Source: VXRD01 sp965232265 (GTDB lineage Bacteria; Latescibacterota; UBA2968). From it: a DNA stretch of 64,000 nt. The stretch is from NCBI GenBank assembly GCA_965232265.1, contig CBDDPH010000002.1:2170001-2234000 (forward strand). The letters run 5' to 3'. The first letter of the stretch is position 1. Each line of letters begins with the position of its first letter. Position numbers and translations under genes: made by a program. Positions 8,095-16,990 of this stretch are shown piece after piece. The notes beneath the pieces are model-generated. The model had not been told where the DNA came from and did not search any database. It saw nothing but the letters and a program-made list of their open reading frames with translations.

Positions 8095-8607
8095 ATGGCG
8101 TGGCTTTATCAGCGGGGAAAGAAGTGGTGGATCGGGTACTACGATGAAGAAGGCAAGCGCGTGCGGAAGTCGATTAGCGATTCCAAAGAGGTCGCCGAGT
8201 TGGCTCTGAAGCGGGTCGAAGCTGAATTGGAGCGCAAAAATGCAAAGTCGATTACGGTTCCCCAGAGTACGCTTGATGTTATTGGAAAACAACTGGCTCC
8301 TGTTAAGCAAGAACCCCTTTTGACGTATCCCGCTGTGCGAAATGCGACCAATGTCCGCGAGTTGTTTATTCGGATTTACGACAAATTGGAATTTGAGGTG
8401 CTCAAATCCCAGGAGGCTTTTCCCAATTATATTTTATCGAGTAATGAATTGCCGGTTCGAGCGCACGCCGTGTTGCGAAGCAGTGATTTCGAGCGCGAAA
8501 ATCTCGATTATATGGCCTGTGATAGCATTATTTGCTGGATTGACGATTGGGAATCTGCTCCCATTCCCGTTCTGGAATTGTCTGCACACTACGATTTTTG
8601 GGGCTGA
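8095..8607 (+). CDS. Integrase arm-type DNA-binding domain fused to an unknown domain
   Basis: ATG 8095 starts MAWLYQRGKKWWIGYYDEEG, the N-terminal arm-binding (AP2-like) fold of tyrosine integrases, continuing KRVRKSISDSKEVAELALKRVE to about residue 50. The remaining ~120 residues lack the SAM-like core domain and all R-H-R-Y catalytic residues of an integrase. Instead there is an unrecognised segment (YPAVRNATNVRELFIRIYDKL and onward) ending FWG. It could be a DNA-binding regulator built from an integrase arm domain, or a truncated integrase. Its 3' end overlaps convergent mazG by 19 bp. Upstream palindromes fit self-regulation. Confidence 0.6.
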   Translation: MAWLYQRGKKWWIGYYDEEGKRVRKSISDSKEVAELALKRVEAELERKNAKSITVPQSTLDVIGKQLAPVKQEPLLTYPAVRNATNVRELFIRIYDKLEFEVLKSQEAFPNYILSSNELPVRAHAVLRSSDFERENLDYMACDSIICWIDDWESAPIPVLELSAHYDFWG

Positions 8608-9374
8608 TTCTCTTTTTTCGCGGCTTCCCACAGCGCATCCATTTCCTCAAGCGTAGCGTCATCCGGTGTTTTGCCCTGCTTGCACAGTTCGGTTTCGATG
8701 TACTGGAAGCGCGTTTGAAATTTTCTGTTGGTTTGTATGAGTGCTTCTTCGGGGCATATTTTGAGAAAACGAGCGAGATTGACCAAGGCAAATAGCAAGT
8801 CTCCAAATTCTTCCTGAATCTTTTCTGTTGCGCCAGTTTCTCGTGCGTGCATCAATTCTTCTGTTTCTTCCCGCACTTTTTGAGCGACATCCGCTATGTG
8901 TTCCCATTCAAATCCCACCCGCGCGGCTTTTTCCTGAAGTCTGCGCGCTTTCAATAATGCCGGCAGATGTTGCGGTACGCCGTCGAGCAGGGAGGCTCTT
9001 TTATTGGGTTTTTCTTCGGCTTTGATGGCTTCCCAATTTTTGATGACTTCGTCGGGTGTGTCGGCTCGTGTGTCGCCAAAAACATGCGGATGGCGGCGGA
9101 TGAGTTTGTCGGCGATGGTTTCGGCCACATCGTCTATGGTAAATCGGTTTTCTTCACTGGCAATTTGCGCGTGAAAGACGACTTGTAGCAAAAGGTCGCC
9201 GAGCTCTTCTTTGATTTCGCTATCGTCATTGCAGTCAATCGCCTCGAGGAGTTCATAGGCTTCTTCGATGAGGTAGGGTTTCAGGCTTTGGTGCGTTTGC
9301 TCTTTGTCCCACGGGCAGCCCGAAGGACCTCTCAAGCGCGCCATGATGTTGATGAGTCGTTCCAAATTGGACAT
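8589..9374 (-). CDS. mazG: Nucleoside triphosphate pyrophosphohydrolase MazG
   Basis: MazG hydrolyses NTPs and dNTPs to the monophosphate and pyrophosphate, clearing damaged nucleotides or tuning ppGpp levels. The ATG at 9374 (MSNLERLINIMARLRGPSGCPWD) is chosen over an upstream codon because AAAGGA lies at the right distance and the GCPWD motif then falls near the N-terminus. Two MazG domains are visible: the first carries EEAYELLEAID and EELGDLLLQVVFHAQIA, the second EETEELMHARETG and EEFGDLLFALVNLARF, with their acidic metal ligands. The 261-residue length is normal for the two-domain form. Confidence 0.95.
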   Translation of the reverse strand: MSNLERLINIMARLRGPSGCPWDKEQTHQSLKPYLIEEAYELLEAIDCNDDSEIKEELGDLLLQVVFHAQIASEENRFTIDDVAETIADKLIRRHPHVFGDTRADTPDEVIKNWEAIKAEEKPNKRASLLDGVPQHLPALLKARRLQEKAARVGFEWEHIADVAQKVREETEELMHARETGATEKIQEEFGDLLFALVNLARFLKICPEEALIQTNRKFQTRFQYIETELCKQGKTPDDATLEEMDALWEAAKKENQPQKS

Positions 9375-9460
9375 GTATTTCCTTTCGCATGGTGTGTATG
9401 GCTGCAATATGTATGCAAAGAGGACTTGCGTCAACCTCGATGTTTTTTAAAGCGAGAAGT

Positions 9461-9502
9461 ATCCGCAGATGGACGCAGATGGACGCAGATGGACGCAGAC
9501 CA
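9461..9502. repeat. Tandem GGACGCAGAT decamers
   Basis: Three to four copies of a 10-bp unit (GCAGATGGAC) lie in the 242-bp gap between mazG and the next gene. A shorter copy is at 13215-13238 and a degenerate one near 38890. The rest of the gap shows no gene. Confidence 0.85.
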
Positions 9503-9616
9503 GTCTGCCCTACCGGCATAAGATACAAGAATTACCTTTTGACAAATGGGATGAGGCGCGTTATTTTTCGGCTACTCGATAGTCTTAAAATTATCTGGCT
9601 TTGGAGGGTTTGAGAG

Positions 9617-10051
9617 ATGAGTGATTCACTGCGAGATATTATGCGAAAAGTGGGCCGCGACGATGTGCGCGAGCGCGAGCGGGAAAAGTGGTCAGAACGG
9701 GCGGGAGATCTGCTCAGCCACAAGGAGCGAGAAGAGGAGAAGGACGAGGTTGACAAGCGGCACGATCAGTACCGCAGGCGACAGGAGTACGCGAGTAGAT
9801 TAGGTCCCGCTGCCGAGCGATTGCCCATTTTGAGCAAGGAAGAATCCGAGCGCAGAGCACGCGAACGGCCCAAACGCCGAACCTATGAGTTTGAAGGCCC
9901 GATTGAAAAATTGCTGGAGAAATACGGCGATCCCAAAGAGGTGTTTAACCACATGTCTATGGGGCAGTTGATGAAGTACGAGTTGGATGAAGAAACGGGC
10001 GCGATTTACGAAAAGGACAAAATGATTTTCGACGGAGAGAAGTTGGTTTGA
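9617..10051 (+). CDS. Highly charged coiled-coil protein, unknown
   Basis: The ATG follows TTGGAGGGTTTGAGAG, a good ribosome binding site. Residues 1-90 are almost entirely charged and helical, with runs of R, E, K and D (VREREREKWSERAG, HKEREEEKDEVDKRHDQYRRRQ), suggesting a long coiled coil. The C-terminal 50 residues (FEGPIEKLLEKYGDPKEVFNHMSMGQLMKYELDEETG) look folded. No family is recognised. The bidirectional terminator at 10180 closes its unit. Confidence 0.6.
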   Translation: MSDSLRDIMRKVGRDDVREREREKWSERAGDLLSHKEREEEKDEVDKRHDQYRRRQEYASRLGPAAERLPILSKEESERRARERPKRRTYEFEGPIEKLLEKYGDPKEVFNHMSMGQLMKYELDEETGAIYEKDKMIFDGEKLV

Positions 10052-10059
10052 ATATGTAG

Positions 10060-10136
10060 GGACGGGTTTCGAGCGGGGTATGAAGGTGAGTAATTTGAGC
10101 ATGACTGGCCGCCTATCAGGCCAGTTCAACCCGTCC
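10060..10136. repeat. MITE/REP-like element with 9-bp terminal inverted repeats
   Basis: GGACGGGTT (10060-10068) and AACCCGTCC (10128-10136) are perfect inverted ends of a 77-bp element. Inside is a hairpin ACTGGCC/GGCCAGT at 10104-10125. The inner segment CGGGGTATGAAGG to GAGCATGACTG recurs at 47356-47388 with two or three changes, and the hairpin arms recur at 17111-17134. Confidence 0.6.
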
Positions 10137-10179
10137 GCCCGTGGTCAGTTCCCGTAAATTCGCCTGAAAAAACAAAAGA

Positions 10180-10215
10180 CGGAGCCTTCGAGAGATCGAA
10201 AGCTCCGCTTTTTTT
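10180..10215. terminator. Bidirectional terminator
   Basis: The stem CGGAGC-TTCGA pairs with TCGAA-GCTCCG across a GAGA loop. Eight Ts follow on the plus strand and an A-rich run precedes it, so it can stop both the coiled-coil gene and the convergent aldolase gene. Confidence 0.85.
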
Positions 10216-10226
10216 ATGTGTGCGAA

Positions 10227-11300
10227 TCAGGCGATGGTCACATCGGGGCAGAGATAGACGTCTTGAATGTCGTTGAGGAGTTGGATGCCTTCGTGCATGG
10301 GGCGTTGAAATGCCTTGCGCCCAGAGATGAGGCCAGTGCCTCCGGCGCGTTTGTTGATTACGGCGGTTCGCACGGCTTCGGCGTAATCACTGGCGCCTGA
10401 GGATGCGCCCCCGGAATTGATCAGTCCGGCTTTGCCCATGTAACAATTGACGACCTGATAGCGGCACAGGTCAATGGGGTGATCAGACGAGAGTTCGGTA
10501 TAGACTTTGTCGTGGGTGCGTCCAAAATCCAGGGCTGTGTAACCGTTGTTGTTGGTGGGCAGTTTTTGTTTGATGATGTCTGCGCCAATGGTGACACCGA
10601 GGTGATTGGCCTGTCCCGTGAGGTCCGCGGCTTCGTGGTAGTCGATGTCGTCGGTCGCAAATGCCGAGTTGCGCAAATAGCACCACAGTACGGTAAAGAG
10701 CCCCAGTTCGTGTGCGCGGGCATAAGCTTCGCTGATTTCGACAATTTGTCGGTTGGATTCGGGCGAGCCAAAATAAATTGTGGCGCCCACACCTGCACAC
10801 CCCATTTCCCAGGCTTGTTCGATTTGTCCAAATACGACCTGGTCGTATTGCGAGGGGTACGTGAGCAGTTGGTTGTGGTTAAATTTGAGGATAAAGGGGA
10901 TTTTGTGGGCGTATTGGCGGGCGACCATCCCGAGTACGCCCAGCGTGGTTGCCACGGCGTTACAGCCCCCTTCAATGGCGAGTTTGACGATGTTTTCGGG
11001 GTCAAAGTAGATGGGGTTGGGGGCAAAGGATGCGCCGCCGGAATGTTCGATGCCCTGATCAATGGGGAGAATGGAAATGTACCCGGTGCCCGAGAGCCGT
11101 CCAGAACTGTAGAGGCGTTGCAGGTTGTTGAGCACGGGAATGGTGCGGTCAGAGTCTGCAAAGACCCGGTCGATAAAGTCGGGACCGGGCAGTGTGAGAA
11201 AGTTTTTGTCGATCAGTGCTTCGTAATCGAGCAAGTCTTCGGCGTCATTGCCGAGGTAGTCTGCGATTTTGTCAATGCCACTTTGAACAGCAACTGCCAT
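10227..11300 (-). CDS. fbaB: Class I fructose-bisphosphate aldolase (FbaB/DhnA type)
   Basis: Splits fructose 1,6-bisphosphate to dihydroxyacetone phosphate and glyceraldehyde 3-phosphate in glycolysis, using a Schiff-base lysine. The 357-residue protein has the archaeal-type/DhnA features: ILPIDQGIEHSGG, ATTLGVLG, PFILKFNHN, the Lys-containing GADIIKQKLP segment and C-terminal INSGGASSGASD phosphate-binding glycines. Length matches bacterial FbaB. It sits alone, convergent with the coiled-coil gene and divergent from the GWxTD gene across 242 bp with no visible extra gene. Confidence 0.93.
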   Translation of the reverse strand: MAVAVQSGIDKIADYLGNDAEDLLDYEALIDKNFLTLPGPDFIDRVFADSDRTIPVLNNLQRLYSSGRLSGTGYISILPIDQGIEHSGGASFAPNPIYFDPENIVKLAIEGGCNAVATTLGVLGMVARQYAHKIPFILKFNHNQLLTYPSQYDQVVFGQIEQAWEMGCAGVGATIYFGSPESNRQIVEISEAYARAHELGLFTVLWCYLRNSAFATDDIDYHEAADLTGQANHLGVTIGADIIKQKLPTNNNGYTALDFGRTHDKVYTELSSDHPIDLCRYQVVNCYMGKAGLINSGGASSGASDYAEAVRTAVINKRAGGTGLISGRKAFQRPMHEGIQLLNDIQDVYLCPDVTIA

Positions 11301-11542
11301 GGAGAACTCCTTCTGAAAATTAAATTGGAACCGGTATCACAAATGCGAGGTTACAGGAGAGGGAGAAGATGCGTAAAATTTTACGCCCGTACATATTTGC
11401 GAGAGCGCGTTAAAAATAGGTGAAAAAGATACATGCAGGTGTGGTGCTTGTCAATAAATGAGGGAAATTTTCTTTGCAGGTCGGGGGATTATGGGGTAGA
11501 TTTGATTTATACGGTATATATTCATTTCACAAGGTGGTTGTT

Positions 11543-13159
11543 ATGCAGGCGATATTGACGGGTTTTCTGATGGCGTGTGTGTTGAGCACAACGCTTTGGG
11601 CGCAGGAGGGCGGTTTTGACGATCCGCTGTTGGTACAGGCGGTTCAGGCGCAGTCTGTTCGAGATTATGCGAAGGCTCAGGCGCTGTTTGAAGAATATAT
11701 CAAGGACTTGTCAGAAGAAGAGCAGGCACTCTATCGCGATTTGGCGCAGGTGGCATTGCCCGAAGATCTGGAGATTTACCGGGATGCGGATAGAGAAAAG
11801 CGCGCCGATTTGATCGACCGCTTTTGGAGACGCCTGGATCCCTCGCCGTTGACGAAGGCTAATGAGCGGCTTGTTGAGCATTATCGGCGCGTGGCTTATG
11901 CGCGGCAATATTACGGTCAGGGACACTTCCCGTGGGATGATCGGGGCGAGGTTTATGTGCGGTTTGGCAAACCCGATCACACGAGCAAGTCGGGCGATAT
12001 TCAAAATGAGATGGATCGAGAGATACAGGATGCGCGGCAAAATTACGTGAATCGCAGACGCATTGCCCTGAGGATCAGGCCCGGACAACCCATTTTTCCC
12101 GTGCCAGGGATGTCTTGGTGGGAATACTGGGTGTATGTGGATTTGGCGGGGGGGACAGAGTTCGATTTTGTGCGTCGCGGCAAGGGGGACAGGTATGATT
12201 TTGCGCCGATGCCCGAGGGCTTGAGTCTGTCACTAACAACGGATTTAATGGCGTATCAAGGCGAGATTGTTTTGCGGCAAGTGGCAGCGTATCAGCCCTC
12301 AGTTTACGATGCAAATATCGCCGCGCTCCCCGTTGATTTTTATTATTTTCCCGCTGGGTTTCGCGGTGAAGATGGCGCAACGCGGCTGGAGATCTATTAT
12401 GGGTTGCCGGCTGCGGAAATGGCGCGGTTGCCCGTTGATGACAATACTGATCGGGTGATGCTGGACCGGGGCCTTGCGATGTTTGATAGCCTGTGGACCG
12501 AGGTCTATCGCGTGCAGGATCAATTGACATTTCAGGCGCCTTCAGACCAGCAAGTATTGGATGGGGCGTTTATTCCGGGCGTGCTCGCGTTTGAGGTTGA
12601 GGCGGGGTTGCACTATCTTTCTTTTCAGGTCCGCGATGTGGTGTCGGGAAAATCGCAGGTGTATCAGCAATCGCTCGCTGTGGCAGATTTTTCGCAGCAC
12701 GACGACTTGCTGATGAGCGATATTGCCCTTGCATTTTTTGTTGGTCCGAGTGACGAGGAAGGTCCGTTTCAGAAACGCGGATTAAAAATTATTCCAATGG
12801 CCTCAAAGGCGTTTCGTCCAGATCAAAATGCGTATGTCTATTTTGAGGTGTACAATTTGAAACGCAATGAATTTGGACGCACGAGGTATCGCGTGGATTA
12901 TACTTTTCGCGCTCAGGAAAAAGGGCTTGCGCCGATTCGCGCGCTGCGCGGATTGGGCCGCATGTTGCGCTTGCAAGAGAAGCGCCGGGAAGTGGTGATT
13001 TCATACGAGCAATCGGGTGATACCCCAGAGGATATGGCGTATGTCGAATTGGATTTGAAAGACGCCGAGCCGGGCGGTCAAGAAGTCCGCGTTCAGGTAA
13101 CGGATTTGCTGGCAGACCGCGATGTGAAGAAGGAAGTCGCGTTTAAAATTGTGCCGTGA
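11543..13159 (+). CDS. GWxTD-domain protein, exported
   Basis: ATG 11543 is chosen because it starts a clean signal peptide (MQAILTGFLMACVLSTTLWA, cleavage before QEGG). The mature protein has a short helical repeat, then the GWxTD-type domain: LIDRFWRRLDPSPLTKANERL, HYRRVAYARQYYG, FPWDDRGEVYVRFGKPDH and SWWEYWVY. A beta-rich C-terminal half follows. The same architecture without the long TPR region appears at 44950-47307. The domain is common in Bacteroidetes, Latescibacteria and relatives and has no firm function; an envelope or surface role is inferred from the signal peptide. Confidence 0.85.
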   Translation: MQAILTGFLMACVLSTTLWAQEGGFDDPLLVQAVQAQSVRDYAKAQALFEEYIKDLSEEEQALYRDLAQVALPEDLEIYRDADREKRADLIDRFWRRLDPSPLTKANERLVEHYRRVAYARQYYGQGHFPWDDRGEVYVRFGKPDHTSKSGDIQNEMDREIQDARQNYVNRRRIALRIRPGQPIFPVPGMSWWEYWVYVDLAGGTEFDFVRRGKGDRYDFAPMPEGLSLSLTTDLMAYQGEIVLRQVAAYQPSVYDANIAALPVDFYYFPAGFRGEDGATRLEIYYGLPAAEMARLPVDDNTDRVMLDRGLAMFDSLWTEVYRVQDQLTFQAPSDQQVLDGAFIPGVLAFEVEAGLHYLSFQVRDVVSGKSQVYQQSLAVADFSQHDDLLMSDIALAFFVGPSDEEGPFQKRGLKIIPMASKAFRPDQNAYVYFEVYNLKRNEFGRTRYRVDYTFRAQEKGLAPIRALRGLGRMLRLQEKRREVVISYEQSGDTPEDMAYVELDLKDAEPGGQEVRVQVTDLLADRDVKKEVAFKIVP

Positions 13160-13183
13160 ACATAAGAACACATAAGAAAACTA

Positions 13184-13238
13184 TCCGCAGGCATGTCCCT
13201 GCGGGTGTAAGCAGGGATGGACGCAGATGGACGCAGAT
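13184..13238. repeat. Hairpin plus GGACGCAGAT repeat
   Basis: A hairpin CCGCAGG/CCTGCGG (13184-13203 region) is followed by two copies of GGATGGACGCA (to 13238). The hairpin lies just after the GWxTD stop but lacks a T run. The gap to the HicB-like start shows nothing else. Confidence 0.6.
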
Positions 13239-13309
13239 GAAAGGCAAGGGACTAGGGGCTGGTGAGTTGGGCGGTCCTCTCACGTCTCACTTTTTTGGAG
13301 GCTATTTTA

Positions 13310-13522
13310 ATGGACTATAAAGTACCACTTGTTCTGACACCACAACCCGAAGGGGGTTATACTGTAACATCGCCTTTGTTGCCAGAGTTGGTTACTGAAG
13401 GGGATTCTATGTACCATGCATTGGAAAATGTTAAAGACGCGCTTGCTGCGGTTATTGAATTGTATGAAGATATAGGACGCACATTGCCTCAAAACACACG
13501 GATTCCCGAGATTGGGGATTGA
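13310..13522 (+). CDS. HicB-like protein without HicA partner
   Basis: The 70-residue product MDYKVPLVLTPQPEGGYTVTS, then LLPELVTEGDSMYHALENVKDALAAVIELYED, is the HicB partial-RNase-H fold. HicB antitoxins neutralise the HicA mRNA interferase. The usual C-terminal DNA-binding domain is absent, and no HicA-like gene lies on either side. The start is ATG 13310 after TTTTGGAGGC. It may be an orphan antitoxin or a housekeeping HicB-fold protein. selA begins 31 bp downstream. Confidence 0.8.
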   Translation: MDYKVPLVLTPQPEGGYTVTSPLLPELVTEGDSMYHALENVKDALAAVIELYEDIGRTLPQNTRIPEIGD

Positions 13523-13553
13523 ATGGCAAGATTTTCGAAATGCTTAAAATTCA

Positions 13554-14957
13554 ATGAGTAATTCAAAAAAAAACATAGATTATTCAATTATTCCCGGTGT
13601 GGATCGGGTGCTCAATGAACAGGCGATACAGGTTCTATCAAAGCGGTGTGGGCCGTCTGTTTTGACCGATATGATTCGGCGGGCGATAGACCGTGTGCGG
13701 GCGATGATGCGCGATGGCGAATCGGTGGGTGCGTCTCGTGAGGCGTTGACCGAACGGATCGTTGCCGATGTGCAGAGCCAGTTGGCAGAACAGTTTGCGC
13801 CAAATCTCAGGCGTATTGTGAACGCGACCGGGGTTATCCTGCATACCAATTTGGGACGCGCACCGCTGCCCGATGTCGCGGTGAAACATATTGCCGATAT
13901 TGCCGGTTCGTATAGCAATCTGGAGTTGGATCTGGAGACTGGGCAGCGCGGATCGCGTACGACGCTTGTGGAAAAATTGCTGTGTGAGTTGACCGGTGCC
14001 GAAGCCGCTGCGATTGCCAATAACAATGCAGCGGCTGTTTTGTTGACGTTAAATACACTGGCCAGTGGCAAGGAGGCGATTGTCTCGCGCGGGCAACTGG
14101 TCGAAATTGGGGGGTCGTTCCGCATTCCCGATATTATGGCGCGCAGTGGGGCGCAGCTCGTGGAGGTGGGGACGACCAATCGCACGCATTTGAGCGATTA
14201 CGAAGCCGCTTTGACGGAAAATACGGGGGTGATGCTGGCGGTGCATCCGAGCAATTACAAGGTGATGGGGTTTACCGCCGAAGTTGCACTGGAAGATGTG
14301 GTGGCGTTGGGACGACAACGCGGCGTGCCTGTGGCGCACGATTTGGGCGGTGGTGTGCTGGTCAATTTGCGGGATTACGGATTGCCTTATGAGCCGCTGG
14401 TGTCCGATAGTATTTCCGCTGGGGCAGATGTGGTGATGTTTAGCGGCGACAAGGTTCTCGGTGGGCCGCAGTGTGGGATTATTGTGGGCAAACAAAATGT
14501 CGTAGAACAAATTCGCAAAAATCCCTTGATGCGTGCGTTGCGTTGCGGAAAGCTGACATGCTCGGCGCTGGAGGCGACGTTGAAGCTGTTCTTAAATCCA
14601 GAGGCATTGGTGCGCGAACATCCCACGCTTCGCATGTTGACGGAGCCTGTGGGAATGCTTGAGCGGCGCGGCCAGCGGTTGTTGCAGATGATCGGCGAAC
14701 TCGAGGGGTTTACGTGCGAATTGGTCGATTCCGATGCCCAAACCGGTAGTGGGGCGCTGCCTTTGGAAAATATACCGAGTGTTGCAGTCGCAATTTCCGG
14801 TGGCGATATTTTGTCCCTTTCCAATGCGTTGCGCCGCTATGATCCGCCCGTTATTTGCTATGTGCGCGATGACCAGTTATTTTTGGATTTGCGAACGATA
14901 AGAGATGACGAGGTGCGTATTGTGGGCGATGCGGTACAAAAAGGAGTGCAGGGCTGA
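13554..14957 (+). CDS. selA: L-seryl-tRNA(Sec) selenium transferase SelA
   Basis: SelA converts seryl-tRNA(Sec) to selenocysteinyl-tRNA(Sec) with selenophosphate, using pyridoxal phosphate. The 467-residue protein has the expected N-terminal tRNA-binding helices, RIVNATGVILHTNLGRAPL (about 87-105), YSNLELDLETGQRGSR and the PLP lysine K300 in FSGDKVLGGPQ. The stop overlaps the selB start in TGATG, so the two are translationally coupled. No ribosome binding site is strong, but the upstream HicB-like gene may supply coupling. It implies the genome makes selenoproteins. Confidence 0.96.
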   Translation: MSNSKKNIDYSIIPGVDRVLNEQAIQVLSKRCGPSVLTDMIRRAIDRVRAMMRDGESVGASREALTERIVADVQSQLAEQFAPNLRRIVNATGVILHTNLGRAPLPDVAVKHIADIAGSYSNLELDLETGQRGSRTTLVEKLLCELTGAEAAAIANNNAAAVLLTLNTLASGKEAIVSRGQLVEIGGSFRIPDIMARSGAQLVEVGTTNRTHLSDYEAALTENTGVMLAVHPSNYKVMGFTAEVALEDVVALGRQRGVPVAHDLGGGVLVNLRDYGLPYEPLVSDSISAGADVVMFSGDKVLGGPQCGIIVGKQNVVEQIRKNPLMRALRCGKLTCSALEATLKLFLNPEALVREHPTLRMLTEPVGMLERRGQRLLQMIGELEGFTCELVDSDAQTGSGALPLENIPSVAVAISGGDILSLSNALRRYDPPVICYVRDDQLFLDLRTIRDDEVRIVGDAVQKGVQG

Positions 14958-16852
14958 TGGCGCATGTGATTATTGGAACGGCCGGGCATATCGATCACGG
15001 CAAGACGGCGCTGGTCAAGGCACTGACGGGTATTGAGACCGATACTTTGCCCGAGGAGCGCGACCGCGGCGTGACCATTGATATTGGCTTTGCGTATTGG
15101 AAAGATAATGTGACCATTATCGATGTGCCCGGGCACGAGCGCTTTGTCAAGAATATGGTGACGGGTGTGTGTACGGTTGATCTGGCTCTTTTTGTGGTGG
15201 CTGCCGACGATGGCGTGATGCCGCAGACGCGCGAGCATCTGGGTATTTTGAATCTTTTGGGCGTGCCCCGCGGCATTGTGGTGTTGACCAAAGTCGATCT
15301 GGTGGAAGAAGAGTGGCTGGAGCTGGTGGAAGAGGAGTTGCGGGAGGTGTTTGCAGAGACATTTTTAGAGGATGCACCGATTGTGCCCGTGTCGTCGATC
15401 ACGGGCGAGGGGATCGATGCGTTGCGCGCGACGGTTGAGGCGGAGGTCGCAAGGGTTGAGGCGCGGCCAGATCAGGGCATTTTTCGGTTGCCCGTTGATC
15501 GCGCTTTTTCCGTGCAGGGATTTGGTTCTGTGGTGACGGGTACTGTGATTTCGGGGGATGTGCGCGTGCGAGACGAATTGTCGCTGTTGCCGTCGGGCAA
15601 AGGTGTGCGCGTGCGGGGCGTGCAAACGCATGGGCGGGATGTGGATGTGGCACAGGTGGGCGCGCGTGCGGCTATTAATATAAGTGGGGTCGAGGTCAAT
15701 GAGGTGTCGCGGGGCGATCTTCTGGCACAACCGGGGTATTTTGAGACGACGTATATGATCGATGCGCGATTGCACATGCTACCCGATGCACCTGCGCCTG
15801 TGACAAATCGCACGCGCGTGCATCTGCTGATGGGGCCGCGAGAGGTTTTGGCTCGCGTGGTGTTGCTCGAAGGTGAGACATTGTTGCCGGGTGAGTCGCA
15901 ACTGGTGCAGTTGCGGCTGGAGGCGCCGGGCGTTGCCGCGCGGGGAGATCGGTTTGTGATCCGGCGGTATTCACCGGTGCAAACGCTGGGCGGTGGCGTG
16001 GTGCTGGATCCGCAACCCGTGAAGCACAGACGGTTTCGAGATGATGTCAATGACGCCCTGCGAGAATTGGAGCAGGATGATCCCACACAGGTTTTGTTGA
16101 CGCGCTTAAAGGCCGCGCGATTGCAACCGCGAACTGTGCTACAACTCGCATCTGAGATGGCGGTGTCTGCGGGCGAGATTGAGCGTCAGCTGACCGCGCT
16201 CGTCGATTCGGGCGATGTGATTTCTTATGTGCAGGCGGGTAAAGCGATGTATGTCCACGCGATGTGCTGGCGGGAATTGCTGGATGGGATTGGCGATGCG
16301 ATGCGGGTTTTTCACGAGGCGCATCCTCTACGGATAGGTGCGCGGCGCGAGGAGCTTCGCGCATTGGTAAAAGGTGCGCCGCCTGATGATTTGTTTGCAC
16401 ACGGTGTTGAATATCTCGTTCACGAGGGGATCTTAAAAAGCGACAATGCGCTGATTGGGTTGCGCGATTACAAAATTGCGTTGACGCCCGAACAAGAGGA
16501 GATTCGCAGCGCGATTGTGCGGATATTAAAAGATGGAGGGACAACGCCCGAGGACTTAAAGACATTGCCCGATGCGATTCAGGTCAACGCGAGTTCTGTG
16601 CGGGCTGTGGTGTCGGCGATGCAAGCTATGGGCGATTTGGTGCGCCTGGACGATACCTTGCTTTTTCATCCCGAGGTGATGGAGGAGGTGACGCGGCAAT
16701 TGGTCGATTATCTGAAGGAAAATGGGGAGATCAATGTATCGACTTTTCGCAGCCTGATCGGCACCACGCGCAAATTTGCCGTGCCGCTGTTGAATTATTT
16801 CGATACCCAGGGCATAACCATCCGGCGAGGAGATGTGCGGGTGTTGGGGTGA
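14957..16852 (+). CDS. selB: Selenocysteine-specific elongation factor SelB
   Basis: SelB brings selenocysteinyl-tRNA to UGA codons next to SECIS elements. GTPase motifs are complete: GTAGHIDHGKTAL (P loop), DVPGHE (switch II) and TKVD. Domains 2 and 3 follow (VDRAFSVQGFGSVVTGTV, RFVIRRYSPVQTLGGG), then the C-terminal winged helices that bind SECIS RNA, ending FRSLIGTTRKFAVPLLNYFD and GITIRRGD. Length 631 is typical. A T-rich terminator lies 139 bp downstream. Confidence 0.97.
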   Translation: MAHVIIGTAGHIDHGKTALVKALTGIETDTLPEERDRGVTIDIGFAYWKDNVTIIDVPGHERFVKNMVTGVCTVDLALFVVAADDGVMPQTREHLGILNLLGVPRGIVVLTKVDLVEEEWLELVEEELREVFAETFLEDAPIVPVSSITGEGIDALRATVEAEVARVEARPDQGIFRLPVDRAFSVQGFGSVVTGTVISGDVRVRDELSLLPSGKGVRVRGVQTHGRDVDVAQVGARAAINISGVEVNEVSRGDLLAQPGYFETTYMIDARLHMLPDAPAPVTNRTRVHLLMGPREVLARVVLLEGETLLPGESQLVQLRLEAPGVAARGDRFVIRRYSPVQTLGGGVVLDPQPVKHRRFRDDVNDALRELEQDDPTQVLLTRLKAARLQPRTVLQLASEMAVSAGEIERQLTALVDSGDVISYVQAGKAMYVHAMCWRELLDGIGDAMRVFHEAHPLRIGARREELRALVKGAPPDDLFAHGVEYLVHEGILKSDNALIGLRDYKIALTPEQEEIRSAIVRILKDGGTTPEDLKTLPDAIQVNASSVRAVVSAMQAMGDLVRLDDTLLFHPEVMEEVTRQLVDYLKENGEINVSTFRSLIGTTRKFAVPLLNYFDTQGITIRRGDVRVLG

Positions 16853-16990
16853 GAAACACTGTCAGAATTGGAATTTTTTTTTCACTTTTTTGAATTGCAA
16901 GAGAACAAAATGTACACCTTTCTGTAGATAGGATTCGGAAAATTGGCCTGCGTGGATCTGGTCGCAAAAATTATATCTTTTTGTTTTATC

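Noticed and set aside
10479..11423. Long plus-strand open frame over the aldolase gene
   Set aside because: It is antisense to a clear class I aldolase and has no protein-like composition.
13181..13240. CRISPR-like repeats at GGACGCAGAT sites
   Set aside because: Units are 10 bp in direct tandem without unique spacers, and no cas gene is present.
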